DNA of 64,000 bases, taken from assembly GCF_024298845.1 (NCBI RefSeq), contig NZ_CP101156.1, positions 310,001-374,000 on the forward strand. The letters run 5' to 3'. Shown here in pieces: positions 53,028-62,237 of the stretch. The notes under the pieces were generated by a model. That model had not been told where the DNA came from and did not search any database. It was given only the letters and a program-made list of their open reading frames with translations. Numbering within the stretch: position 1 is the first letter of the stretch; each line of letters opens with the position of its first letter. A program made the translations under genes and the position numbers. This DNA comes from Natronosalvus amylolyticus. Its GTDB lineage: Archaea; Halobacteriota; Halobacteria; Halobacteriales; Natrialbaceae.

Positions 53028-54728
53028 TCAGGCCAGCCCGATCTGTTCGGTGTACGCGCCGTAGTGGTCTTCGAACACCTGCATGATTTCGCCCATCGTC
53101 GCGTAGGCCTTCACCGCCTCGACGATGGCTGGAATGGTGTTTTCGTCGTTTTCGATCGCCGACTCGACCGCCTCGAGCGCCGCGGTGACTGTCTCCTCGT
53201 CACGTTCAGCTTTCGTCCGCTCGAGGCGCTCGAGTTGGGTCTCCTGGGCGGTTTCATCGACGTGCAGAATGTCCGGGGAGGTGTCCTCGTCGATGGTGAA
53301 CTTGTTGACGCCGACGACGATTTCTTCCTCGCGTTCGACGCGTTCCTGGTACTCGTAGGATGCTTCCTGGATTTCCCGCAGGAAGTAGCCGTCGTCGATC
53401 CCGTTGAGGATCCCGTCACGGACCGACCCGTCGCCCATCTCGCGAATTTCCTCGATGTAGGCCATCGCCTCCTGCTCGACTTCGTTCGTCAGAGCCTCGA
53501 CCGCGAAGGAGCCACCGAGCGGGTCGACGATGTCGGCTGCTCCTGACTCTTCGGCGATGATCTGCTGCGTTCGCAACGCGACGCGAACGGCCTTCTCGCT
53601 TGGCAGTGCCAGCGCCTCGTCGAAACTGTTCGTGTGCAGCGACTGGGTGCCTCCGAGCACACCCGCCAACGCCTGCATCGTCACTCGAGCGACGTTGTTG
53701 ATCGGCTGCTGGGCGGTCAGCGATTGGCCAGCGGTCTGGGTGTGGAACTTCAGCCGTTTGGATTCGGCTCGTTCGGCGTCGTACCACTCGTCCATCACGC
53801 GGGCGTAAATACGTCTGGCCGCGCGGAACTTCGCAATCTCCTCGAAAAACGAGTTGTGACAGTTGAAGAAAAAGGAGAGTCGCGGGGCGAACTCGTCTAC
53901 CTCGAGGCCGCGGTCCATTGCATCCTCGACGTAGCCGAAGCCGTCGGCGAGCGTGAACGCGAGTTCCTGAATCGCGGTCGACCCGGCTTCGCGGATGTGG
54001 TAGCCGGAAACAGAGATGGGGTGAAACTTCGGCGTCTGCTCGGTCGAGAATTCGACGACGTCGGTCACGAGTTTGAGCGCCGGTTCGGGGGGAATCACCC
54101 ACTCTTTCTGGGCGATAAACTCTTTGAACATGTCGTTTTGCAGCGTTCCACGAACCTGCTCTCGAGGAACTCCCTGTTGATCGGCCAGTGCGACGTACAT
54201 CGCGTAAATGACCGGGGCGGAGGGATTGATGGTGAAACTCGTCGAGACGTCGCCGACGTCGATCCCGTCGAACAGAATCTCCATATCTCGTAAGGTGTCG
54301 ACGGCAACACCCTCCTTGCCGACTTCGCCGTCACTCATCGGATCGTCAGAATCCAGGCCCATCAGCGTCGGCATGTCGAACGCCGTCGACAGTCCGGTCT
54401 GTCCCTGCTCGATCAGGTAGTGAAACCGCTCGTTAGTCTCCTCTGCAGTGCCGAAGCCGGCGAACTGGCGCATCGTCCACGTCCGCCCCCGGTACATCGT
54501 TGGATAGGGGCCGCGAGTGTAGGGCTCCTCGCCGGGAAAGCCCAGATCCTCGAGGAAATCGAGCTCATCGACGTCGTTGGGCGTGTACAGCCGGTCGACC
54601 TCGAGGTTCGAGATCGTCGCAAAGCGGTCTTTGCGCTCGCCAAACCGATCGAGTACCGGCTCGAGGGTCTCCGATTCCCAGTCCTCCCCGGCGGACTGTA
54701 TCGACTCGAGTTCGTCGTCATCGTACAT
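53028..54728 (-). CDS. methylmalonyl-CoA mutase, catalytic (large) subunit
   Basis: 566 residues, a catalytic TIM-barrel domain without the B12-binding C-terminal domain. Signatures: YTRGPYPTMYRGRTWTMRQF, GQTGLSTAFDMPTLMGLDSD, FKEFIAQKEWVIPPEPAL, PISVSGYHIREAG and LTAQQPINNVARVTMQAL. It needs the separate B12-binding subunit at 19093-19506 to isomerise (R)-methylmalonyl-CoA to succinyl-CoA, the exit of propionyl-CoA into the TCA cycle. Monocistronic with its own TATA-like box. Confidence 0.96.
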   Translation of the reverse strand: MYDDDELESIQSAGEDWESETLEPVLDRFGERKDRFATISNLEVDRLYTPNDVDELDFLEDLGFPGEEPYTRGPYPTMYRGRTWTMRQFAGFGTAEETNERFHYLIEQGQTGLSTAFDMPTLMGLDSDDPMSDGEVGKEGVAVDTLRDMEILFDGIDVGDVSTSFTINPSAPVIYAMYVALADQQGVPREQVRGTLQNDMFKEFIAQKEWVIPPEPALKLVTDVVEFSTEQTPKFHPISVSGYHIREAGSTAIQELAFTLADGFGYVEDAMDRGLEVDEFAPRLSFFFNCHNSFFEEIAKFRAARRIYARVMDEWYDAERAESKRLKFHTQTAGQSLTAQQPINNVARVTMQALAGVLGGTQSLHTNSFDEALALPSEKAVRVALRTQQIIAEESGAADIVDPLGGSFAVEALTNEVEQEAMAYIEEIREMGDGSVRDGILNGIDDGYFLREIQEASYEYQERVEREEEIVVGVNKFTIDEDTSPDILHVDETAQETQLERLERTKAERDEETVTAALEAVESAIENDENTIPAIVEAVKAYATMGEIMQVFEDHYGAYTEQIGLA

Positions 54729-54752
54729 GATCGTAATTTTTGCCGGACTGCC

Positions 54753-54760
54753 GGTTAAGC
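54753..54760 (-). promoter_or_regulatory. TATA-like box for methylmalonyl-CoA mutase large subunit
   Basis: GCTTAACC on the minus strand is centred about 28 bases before the ATG at 54728. Confidence 0.5.
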
Positions 54761-54814
54761 ATTCCGGGACGGCCCCTCGAGTCGTCTGACGACGGACTGG
54801 GAGTGGCGACCGAG

Positions 54815-55597
54815 TTAATAGTGTCCCATCACACCGAGTTTTCGTGCCCGCCGAACGAGGAGGTGGAAGACGGCGTACCCACCAAGGAGGTACGCGGTTC
54901 CGTTACCCACCAGGGCAACCAGTAGCCACCCATCGAGTTGCCACAGGTGCACGCCCTCGATCATCGCCTGTGAGAGCAGTCCGCTCCCGAGACTGAACGG
55001 TACGACGAGCAAGACCGTCGAATCGATTGCCCCGGGTGCGGCAATCAGCCCGATGAACCCGAACTGCAGCAGTTGTTGCACGTTTTCGATCCGCTTGTAC
55101 AACAACGAGAGGCCAGCGAAGAGAAAGCCGAGGCCAATCGCCGGTAAAATCGTGATCAAGAGGATCGGAACGATGGTCACCGGATCGATCGTCAGCGTTC
55201 GGTCCGTCGTGATCAACATTACGGCTAGCAATGCGAAAGCGATGAGTACGCTGAAAACGATATTGAACACCGTCTTCGCTAACAGCACGCGTCCGATTCC
55301 GAACGGTGACATGAAAAGCTGCTCGAGGGTCCCCCACTGGGCTTCCCGCATCACGTTCCCGGCCACGTCGAAATACGCGGCAGTGACGCCGATAAACAGG
55401 AAAAAGCCGACGACGAGGCCATCGAGCGTTCCATCGAGGCTGTCGCCAGCGGCGGCCTGACCGCCGAAGAACATCAGGGCGAAAAAGAGGTAGAAGCCGA
55501 CGAGCAACATCGCGGTGTTGATCCAGTAGCGTTTGAGCAGTATCAGTTGCTTCTCGAAGACAGCCGCGAGTAACCCGAGATGACCGGTTCGACTCAT
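54815..55597 (-). CDS. ABC-2 type transporter permease
   Basis: 260 residues with six membrane helices and the ABC-2 signature region around GTLEQLFMSPFGIGRVLLAKTV, where the segment LEQLFMSP is typical. It starts within the stop of the ATPase gene (ATGA at 55594-55597), so the pair forms one exporter. The exported substrate (drug, lipid or polysaccharide) is not apparent. Confidence 0.92.
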   Translation of the reverse strand: MSRTGHLGLLAAVFEKQLILLKRYWINTAMLLVGFYLFFALMFFGGQAAAGDSLDGTLDGLVVGFFLFIGVTAAYFDVAGNVMREAQWGTLEQLFMSPFGIGRVLLAKTVFNIVFSVLIAFALLAVMLITTDRTLTIDPVTIVPILLITILPAIGLGFLFAGLSLLYKRIENVQQLLQFGFIGLIAAPGAIDSTVLLVVPFSLGSGLLSQAMIEGVHLWQLDGWLLVALVGNGTAYLLGGYAVFHLLVRRARKLGVMGHY

Positions 55598-56703
55598 CGG
55601 TCCGCCTCCGATGTGTTTGGTGGGACATCTGCGTCGGTATCACTCCCTTCTGTCCGTTCAGTCGTCGAACGGTCGCTTGCTGCGCTCGTCGAATGTGCCT
55701 TCCCTTCCACTCTCATCGAATGTGTATCTCCCGCATCGGTCACCTCGAGGAACACGTCCTCGAGGTCGATTTCAGTCGTCTCGACGGCCAGTAACCGACA
55801 GTCACTGCCGCGAAGGACGTCCATCAGTTCGTAAAAGTCGCTATCCTGTACGTGTGGAACGTCGAACAACAGTTTCGGTCCGCGTTCGATCCACTCGGTA
55901 GCGGCGAATTCCTCCTCGAGGCGGCGTTTTCGTGCTGCTTCGAGGCGTCCCTCGAGCGTAATCCGGTACGCTTGCGTTCGAAACACATCGATCAGGTCCT
56001 CGAGGGCGTCGTCTGCAACCACTCGACCCTCGTTCATGATGATCACCCGGTCACAGACGGCCTCGATGACGTCCATATCGTGACTCGAGAGCACGACCGT
56101 ACGCGATTCGCGTTCGACCAGGTCACGCAGTTGTCGGCGTAACTCGAGTGAGCTCTCCACGTCGAGACCGAGCGTCGGTTCGTCGAGAAACGACAGCGGC
56201 GTGTCCCGAATCAGCGTGCATGCAAGCGACGCTTTCTGTTTCATCCCTCTCGAGAGCTCGTTCACCGTCGTATCGGCCTTTGCCGTCAGGCCAACCTGCT
56301 CGATGAGAGCGTCGATCCGATCATTGTCGGCAGGTTTGTCGGCGAGTCTGGCGAAAAAACGCAGGTTTTCCCGAACGGTCAATCGCCAGTAGATGTTGCG
56401 TGCCCCCTCGAGCATCGCACTGACGGATCGATATCCCTCGCTCGGGGCAGCGATCGGATCGACGCCATCGATTCGAACCTCACCCGTATCCGGTTCGATT
56501 AATCCGAGCAGTATTTTGATCGTCGTGGTCTTTCCCGCCCCGTTCGGTCCGAGGACACCGACGACGGTGCCTCGCTCGATCTCCAGCGAGAGGTCGTCGA
56601 CTGCTGTAACTTTCCCGTCCCCGCTCCCGTAGGTTTTCGAGAGGCCTGTGGCTCGAAGAATCGCGTCTCTCGAGTTGTCGGGTGACAACTCCTGTTGCTC
56701 CAT
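55594..56703 (-). CDS. ABC transporter ATP-binding protein
   Basis: 369 residues from the ATG at 56703. Walker A GPNGAGKTTT, signature ELSRGMKQK, Walker B LSFLDEPTLGLD and switch His in VVLSSHD are all intact. After the ATPase (to about 235) is a C-terminal domain and a Ser/Thr/Asp-rich tail of about 50 residues not usual in such ATPases. It energises the permease encoded next. Confidence 0.95.
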   Translation of the reverse strand: MEQQELSPDNSRDAILRATGLSKTYGSGDGKVTAVDDLSLEIERGTVVGVLGPNGAGKTTTIKILLGLIEPDTGEVRIDGVDPIAAPSEGYRSVSAMLEGARNIYWRLTVRENLRFFARLADKPADNDRIDALIEQVGLTAKADTTVNELSRGMKQKASLACTLIRDTPLSFLDEPTLGLDVESSLELRRQLRDLVERESRTVVLSSHDMDVIEAVCDRVIIMNEGRVVADDALEDLIDVFRTQAYRITLEGRLEAARKRRLEEEFAATEWIERGPKLLFDVPHVQDSDFYELMDVLRGSDCRLLAVETTEIDLEDVFLEVTDAGDTHSMRVEGKAHSTSAASDRSTTERTEGSDTDADVPPNTSEADR

Positions 56704-56726
56704 TGACTGAAGATATGCTACCACGC

Positions 56727-56736
56727 AGTAAAAAGT
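56727..56736 (-). promoter_or_regulatory. TATA-like box for the ABC exporter operon
   Basis: The stretch ACTTTTTACT on the minus strand is centred about 28 bases before the ATG at 56703, consistent with a leaderless operon. Confidence 0.5.
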
Positions 56737-56781
56737 TCTCCATCGAACGGTGATGGAATAAACGACCACCTCCGGAGAATC

Positions 56782-59520
56782 CTATTCCGTGAGGAGGCGG
56801 CGCAACACGAGGTGAAGGACGCCACCGTTCTCGACGTACTTCACTGCGGCCGGCGTGCCGACCTGGGCAGTCACGTCGAACTCGGTCGTTTCGCCGTCCT
56901 CGTCTTCGGCAACCACGGTGAGTTCCTGGTTTGTCTCGAGGCCGTCCTCGAGGCCGCGGATTTCGAAGTATTCGGAGCCGTCGAGGCCGAGCTCTTCCCA
57001 GCCCTCGCCGTCTTCGAACTGCAGCGGCAGAACACCCATGCCGACGAGGTTGTCGCGGTAAATGCGCTCGTAGCTCTCGCCGATGGTTGCGCGGATGCCG
57101 AGCAGGTCGGTCCCTTTCGCGGCCCAGTCACGACTCGAGCCGGTCCCGAGTTCGATACCGGCCATGACGATGAGCGGGGTGTCCTCGTCCTGATACCGCA
57201 TGCTGGCGTCGTAGACGGTCGTCTCCTCACCGGTCGGATGGTGGATGGTGTAGCCGCCTTCCTTTCCATCGAGCATCTCGTTCTGGATACGGACGTTCGC
57301 GAAGGTCCCGCGCATCATGACCTCGTGGTTGCCACGGCGTGAGCCGTAGGTGTTGAACTCGTAGGGTTCGACACCCTGCTCCATGAGCCACTGCCCAGCA
57401 GGCAGGTCCTCACTGAAGGGGCCGGCGGGGCTGATGTGGTCGGTCGTCACGGTGTCACCCAGCGTGAGCAGACAGCGAGCGTTCGCGATGTCCTCGACGC
57501 CCGGTTCCTCGAGCGGGAAGTCCTGGAAAAACGGTGGCTCGCGGATGTACGTCGATTCCGAATCCCACTCGTAGACGTCTCCCGTGGGCGCTTCGAGGGC
57601 CTCCCAGCGTTCGTCCCCTTCGAAGATACTGGCGTACTTCTCCTCGAACATCTCGGGCGAGACGTTGTCGTGGATGGTCTGGCGAATCTCTTCCGGGTCG
57701 GGCCAGATGTCCTCGAGGTAGACTTCTTCGCCATCGTCGGTCGTACCGATGGGCTCGTTCTCGAGGTCGATGTCCATCTTGCCAGCGAGGCCGTAGGCGA
57801 CGACGAGCGGCGGGCTAGCGAGGTAGTTCGCGCGGATTTTCGGGTGAATTCGGGCCTCGAAGTTGCGGTTGCCCGAGAGGACGCTGGTCGTCCAGAGGTC
57901 GTACTCGTCGATGGCGGCTTCGATTGGCTCGGCCAGCGGGCCAGCGTTGCCGATACAGGTCGTACAGCCGTAGCCGACGACGTGGTAGCCCAGTTCCTCG
58001 AGGTCGTCGAGCAGGTCGGCCTGTTTCAGGTACTCCGTGACGACTTTACTGCCGGGGGCGAGGCTGGTCTTGACGTATTCGGGCACCTCGAGGCCGTACT
58101 CGGCGGCGTTGCGCGCGAGCAGACCGGCGGCAACCATCACCGACGGGTTCGAGGTGTTCGTACAGGAGGTGATCGCGCTCACGAGCACGGAGCCGTGGCC
58201 GATCTCGACCTCGGTGCCGTCCTCGAGTGTGACGGGCACCTTCTCGCCAAGGCCGGGTTGACGTTCGGCGACGAGGCCGCCGTCGCTCTCCGCCGCTCCG
58301 GAGTCGATTACCCCTTGCTCCTCGAGCAGTGTCGGGAAGTGCTCGTCGAGGTCGCCCATCGGGATGCGGGCGTGGGGTTTCTTGTGACCGGCGAGGCTCG
58401 GCTCGACGTCGCCGAGGTCGAACTCGACCGTCTCGGTGAACTCGGGGTCGTGCTTGCCGAAGAGCCCCTGGGCCTCGAGGTACTCTTTCACCAGTTCGAT
58501 GTGGTCCTCGTCGCGACCAGTCAACTCGAGGTAGTCGAGCGTCTTGTCGTCGACGGGGAACATGCTGATGGTACAGCCGTGCTCGGGCGACATGTTCGAA
58601 ATCGTTGCGCGGTCGGCGACCGAAAGCTGGGAGACTCCTTCACCGTAGAACTCGACGAACTTGTCGACGACGCCAACCTGGCGGAGCTTCTCGGTGATGT
58701 GTAACACGAGGTCGGTCGCAGTCGCTCCCTCTGGGAGTTCGCCCGTGAGTTCGACCCCGACCACTTCGGGCAGGGTCATCGTGATCGGCTGGCCGAGCAG
58801 CGCGGCTTCGGCTTCGATACCGCCGACACCCCAGCCGACGACACCGATGCCGTTGATCATCGGCGTGTGGCTGTCAGTGCCGACGAGGGTGTCTGGCAGG
58901 AGCCACTGTTCGCCGTCGACCTCGCGGTCGTGCACGACCTGGCCGAGGTACTCGAGGTTGACCTGGTGGACGATACCGGTCCCCGGTGGGACGACGTTGA
59001 AGTCCTCGAAGGCCTGTTCGGCCCACTTGATCGCGCGGTAGCGTTCCTCGTTGCGCTCGTACTCGATTTCGACGTTCTTCTCGTATGCGTCCTCGCTTCC
59101 GAAGTAGTCGACCTGGACGCTGTGGTCGATCACGAGGTCACAGGGAACCTCGGGCTCGACGATGGTTGGGTCCTCGCCTGCGCGGTCGGCCGCTGAGCGA
59201 AGTGCCGCGAGGTCGACGACGGCCGGGACGCCGGTGAGGTCCTGCAGGACCACGCGGGAGGGGCTGAAGGGTACTTCGACGTCAGGGACGTCGGGTTCCC
59301 AGGAGGCCGCGTTTTTCACGTCGTCTTCGGTTACCATCTCGCCGTCGACGTTTCGGAGGACGGACTCGAGCAGCACGCGGATACTCACTGGCAGTTTCTC
59401 CAGTTCGCAGAGTCCTTGTTCTTCGAGGACGGTGAGATCAGCGTACGTATACGTTTCGCCGTCTCGCTCGAGTTCGCTAATCGCCCCGAACGGATCGGCA
59501 GTGGTTGAATTGTTCGTCAT
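56782..59520 (-). CDS. acnA: aconitate hydratase
   Basis: 912 residues from the ATG at 59520, the length of AcnA/IRP-type aconitases. The [4Fe-4S] ligands are in AITSCTNTSNPSVMV and VGYGCTTCIGNAGPL; other active-site regions are TGVPAVVDLAALR, GVVGWGVGGIEAEA and the C-terminal swivel domain with GSSRDWAAKGTDLLG. It interconverts citrate and isocitrate in the TCA cycle. The N-terminus before TADPFGAISELE is short and no leader is obvious. Monocistronic. Confidence 0.97.
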   Translation of the reverse strand: MTNNSTTADPFGAISELERDGETYTYADLTVLEEQGLCELEKLPVSIRVLLESVLRNVDGEMVTEDDVKNAASWEPDVPDVEVPFSPSRVVLQDLTGVPAVVDLAALRSAADRAGEDPTIVEPEVPCDLVIDHSVQVDYFGSEDAYEKNVEIEYERNEERYRAIKWAEQAFEDFNVVPPGTGIVHQVNLEYLGQVVHDREVDGEQWLLPDTLVGTDSHTPMINGIGVVGWGVGGIEAEAALLGQPITMTLPEVVGVELTGELPEGATATDLVLHITEKLRQVGVVDKFVEFYGEGVSQLSVADRATISNMSPEHGCTISMFPVDDKTLDYLELTGRDEDHIELVKEYLEAQGLFGKHDPEFTETVEFDLGDVEPSLAGHKKPHARIPMGDLDEHFPTLLEEQGVIDSGAAESDGGLVAERQPGLGEKVPVTLEDGTEVEIGHGSVLVSAITSCTNTSNPSVMVAAGLLARNAAEYGLEVPEYVKTSLAPGSKVVTEYLKQADLLDDLEELGYHVVGYGCTTCIGNAGPLAEPIEAAIDEYDLWTTSVLSGNRNFEARIHPKIRANYLASPPLVVAYGLAGKMDIDLENEPIGTTDDGEEVYLEDIWPDPEEIRQTIHDNVSPEMFEEKYASIFEGDERWEALEAPTGDVYEWDSESTYIREPPFFQDFPLEEPGVEDIANARCLLTLGDTVTTDHISPAGPFSEDLPAGQWLMEQGVEPYEFNTYGSRRGNHEVMMRGTFANVRIQNEMLDGKEGGYTIHHPTGEETTVYDASMRYQDEDTPLIVMAGIELGTGSSRDWAAKGTDLLGIRATIGESYERIYRDNLVGMGVLPLQFEDGEGWEELGLDGSEYFEIRGLEDGLETNQELTVVAEDEDGETTEFDVTAQVGTPAAVKYVENGGVLHLVLRRLLTE

Positions 59521-59618
59521 CGATATTGTATAAACTGACGCGAAGGGGCGGTGTGAACCTATCGATATCCCTCGCAATACCTGCCGGGTTTGCCCGATAT
59601 CGTGGCCTGAGAAGCCAC

Positions 59619-60482
59619 TTAATACCCCAACCGCTCGAGGGTCGACTCGAGTTCTTCGACGTAGCCACCGCCGAACAGGTGGACGTGGACGAGCAACGGG
59701 TACACTCGATAGACGAACCGGCGTCGCTCCCAGAACCCATCTCGAATCGACCGTTCTCGCTCGTAGGCGTCGAAAAACGCCGGTCCGAACGTGTCCGTCC
59801 AGTCGATGTATGCCAGTTCGATCTCCGGGTCGGCGTAGTACGTTGCGGGGTCGAGGAAAGCGGTCACGCGTTCGTCTCGAGCCAGGACGTTCGTTCGCCA
59901 GACGTCACCGTGAATCAGTGATGGCCGTGTCGGTTCCTCGAGCACCGACTCGAGGCCAGCAATGCATTTTTCGAGGCGGTCGGCCAGATACGTTGGAAGC
60001 GTTCCAGTGCCGGAGTCGGGATTTGCGGCGATGGCTCCTGCGTGTTGCAGCCGTTGTGTTCGATAGAACTCGACCCAGGACTCCGTCCACGGGTTCGGCT
60101 GGCGAACGGGACCAGTGAGGGTGTCCCGGGGAAACCCGTAGTCCGGCCCCTCGATTTCGTGAAGGGAAGCCACGTGCTTCGCGGCGTCTCGAGCCACTGA
60201 CTCGTCGTGGGTCGTGGAACCATCGACGTGTTCGATCACCAGCAGATCGTCGTTCGCGTGGAACACGGCTGGAACGGGCAGGTGACTCTCTTCGGCGAGG
60301 TACTCGAGCATGAACGCTTCCGTCTCCAGTGGCGTGTTCCCGGTTTTGGCCACCACGGTGCGTCCGTTCGCGAGAGAGACACGAAACACCGAACCGATCT
60401 GACCGCCCTCGAGTTCGACGATGCGTTCCGGTGTCGTTCCGAGGACGTCGATCAGGGTTTCCTCGAGTGCAGTCCCGGTCAC
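59619..60482 (-). CDS. fructosamine kinase family protein
   Basis: 287 residues. Kinase-like fold of the aminoglycoside phosphotransferase group: EGGQIGSVFRVSLANGRTVV (ATP loop and Lys strand), SLIHGDVWRTNVLA (catalytic Asp) and FLDPATYYADPEIELAYIDW (metal Asp), all diagnostic of fructosamine-3-kinases. These phosphorylate ketosamines on glycated proteins or metabolites, promoting deglycation. Single gene; the 98-base gap to aconitase holds no clear feature. Confidence 0.92.
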   Translation of the reverse strand: MTGTALEETLIDVLGTTPERIVELEGGQIGSVFRVSLANGRTVVAKTGNTPLETEAFMLEYLAEESHLPVPAVFHANDDLLVIEHVDGSTTHDESVARDAAKHVASLHEIEGPDYGFPRDTLTGPVRQPNPWTESWVEFYRTQRLQHAGAIAANPDSGTGTLPTYLADRLEKCIAGLESVLEEPTRPSLIHGDVWRTNVLARDERVTAFLDPATYYADPEIELAYIDWTDTFGPAFFDAYERERSIRDGFWERRRFVYRVYPLLVHVHLFGGGYVEELESTLERLGY

Positions 60483-60507
60483 GATAATTTCTCACCCCGC
60501 AAAGCCA

Positions 60508-61125
60508 TCATCGTCGGACGTACTCGAGGAACGAAAATCCCTCGTGTTCCTCGCGTTCGACTTCCTCCCACTCGTCGCGGACCCAGTCCGGAAACGAGGT
60601 GTCACCCTCGGGTCGGTCGTGAATCTCCGTGATGACTAACCGATCCAGGGCGGGAAGAAACTGCTCGTAGACCGTTGCACCGCCAGCGACAAATGCGCGT
60701 TCGGTCCCGCCGTGTCGATCCCCAGCGGCGTGTTCGGCTGCCGCCACCGCTTCCACGAGACTCGAGGCGACGACGGCGTTTTCGGGTGTCTCGAGGTCAC
60801 GGCTGGTGATCACGATCGAGGTTCGCTCTGGGAGTGGCTCCCCGAGTGCCTCGACGATGCCCTCGTAGGTAACTCGCCCCATAATGACGGGATGGCCCGT
60901 CGTTTTGCGCTTGAAGTGAGCCAGATCTTCGGGGACGTGCCAGGGCATCTCGCCATCCCGTCCGATGATCCCGTTTTCGGCGACTGCGACGATGCCGACG
61001 AGTTCGAGATCCGTCCCAGAGACAGCCACAGGCACATCACGAGTTTCGTGTGCAACCTGGGTCCCATCCAGGTCTATAGCCCCGTTCGCATCCTGGGCCC
61101 CGGTATTCGGTTCGTCCCCCGTCAT
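60508..61125 (-). CDS. dihydrofolate reductase with N-terminal extension
   Basis: 205 residues. The reductase domain starts near residue 41 (LELVGIVAVAENGIIGRDGE), continues MPWHVPEDLAHFKRKTTGHP, VIMGRVTYEGI and ends with AFVAGGATVYEQFLPALDRL. It regenerates tetrahydrofolate from the dihydrofolate made by thymidylate synthase. The preceding ~40 residues are polar and not part of the fold; the start is fixed by a 4-base overlap with the thymidylate synthase gene. Confidence 0.94.
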   Translation of the reverse strand: MTGDEPNTGAQDANGAIDLDGTQVAHETRDVPVAVSGTDLELVGIVAVAENGIIGRDGEMPWHVPEDLAHFKRKTTGHPVIMGRVTYEGIVEALGEPLPERTSIVITSRDLETPENAVVASSLVEAVAAAEHAAGDRHGGTERAFVAGGATVYEQFLPALDRLVITEIHDRPEGDTSFPDWVRDEWEEVEREEHEGFSFLEYVRR

Positions 61126-62138
61126 TCGGCTACCGAAAACCGCAGTCCGTCGTACGACTCGTACTCCCGAAGTTCGACGTCGTCGTGGCTGAATTCGTCG
61201 ATGGAAACGTCAGCAACCTCGAGCGTCGGTCGCTCGAGTGGGTCGCGCGTACACTGAGTCAGCAGGTTCGGTACGTGGTCGAACCGTTCCTCCCCGTCGG
61301 CCTCGGCCGGTGCTTCTTCGACAAGCCACTCGCAAACCTCGGCGTAGTCCTCCCGGCCTTCGACGCCGTCGAGGCGCTTCTGGAGTCGCTCGAGGTTGTC
61401 TCCGTACCAGGAGCCTCGCTCGCCGGTGCCGCAGTAGACGTGGGCGTCGACGATTGTGTGCCCGAAGGTGCCCGGTTCGAGGCCAACCTGTCCGGCCACG
61501 AGTTTCGTCAGCAAGGCGTAGGCAGCGATGTTGAACGGAATCCCGAGCGCCACGTCGCCCGACCGCTGAGTGAGGTGGCAGTTGAGTCGGTCGCCCTGAA
61601 CGTTGAACACGAAGCTGTAGTGACACGGCGGGAGCGTCGAGACGGCGGCGTTCGCCGGATGCCAGGCGTTGACCACCAGCCGTCTCGAGTTGGGGCGATC
61701 CGAGAGCGTGTCGATGACGTACTGAAGCTGGTCGAACGTCCGGCGACCGTCTGCCTCAGTATTCACCCAGCGATGGGCCTCCTCGGGCCAGGACTCTCCC
61801 TCGAGGCGACCGTCGGCCTCTGGAATCGGAAAGCGCCGCCAGAAGCGCCCGTAGGCGGTATCGAGCTGTCCCTCGTCGTCGGCCCAGGCGTTCCAGATTT
61901 TCGTCTCCTCGCGCAAATCGCGGATGTGCTCGTCGCCCGAGAGATACCAGCACATCTCGTGGATCATCGAGTTCCAGCGGTAGCCGTCCATCTTTTTCGT
62001 CGTCAACAGAGGATAGCCCGACTCGAGGTCGATTTCGTAGTGCTGGCTGAACGACGAGATGGTGTCGACGCCGGTTCGATTGGGTTTGTAGGCACCCTCC
62101 GAGAGGACCGCGTCGACGAGGTCGAGATACTGTTGCAT
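61122..62138 (-). CDS. thyA: thymidylate synthase, folate-dependent (ThyA type)
   Basis: 338 residues from the ATG at 62138 (start of MQQYLDLVDAVLSEG). The active Cys is in VSTLPPCHYSFVF; other signatures are NRTGVDTISSFSQHYEIDL, RRLVVNAWHPAN, THLTQRSGDVALGIPFN-type (here CHLTQRSGDVALGIPFNIAA) and DAHVYCGTG. It methylates dUMP using methylene-tetrahydrofolate, producing dihydrofolate, which the downstream overlapping DHFR recycles. The same pairing of genes is known from other haloarchaea. Confidence 0.96.
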   Translation of the reverse strand: MQQYLDLVDAVLSEGAYKPNRTGVDTISSFSQHYEIDLESGYPLLTTKKMDGYRWNSMIHEMCWYLSGDEHIRDLREETKIWNAWADDEGQLDTAYGRFWRRFPIPEADGRLEGESWPEEAHRWVNTEADGRRTFDQLQYVIDTLSDRPNSRRLVVNAWHPANAAVSTLPPCHYSFVFNVQGDRLNCHLTQRSGDVALGIPFNIAAYALLTKLVAGQVGLEPGTFGHTIVDAHVYCGTGERGSWYGDNLERLQKRLDGVEGREDYAEVCEWLVEEAPAEADGEERFDHVPNLLTQCTRDPLERPTLEVADVSIDEFSHDDVELREYESYDGLRFSVAE

Positions 62139-62237
62139 ACTGTGTCCGTTCCGAGTGAACCCACACATAGGTACCGATGTCGAGAACCACGCCATGGAGG
62201 CCGTGAGTTCATGTTGGTTGATGGCGTTTTATGCAGT

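Noticed and set aside
57436-58704. Long open frame (422 codons) on the plus strand opposite the aconitase gene.
   Set aside because: It is antisense to a full-length, clearly conserved enzyme; the high-GC third positions of the real gene remove stops from the opposite strand. Its product has no recognisable domain.
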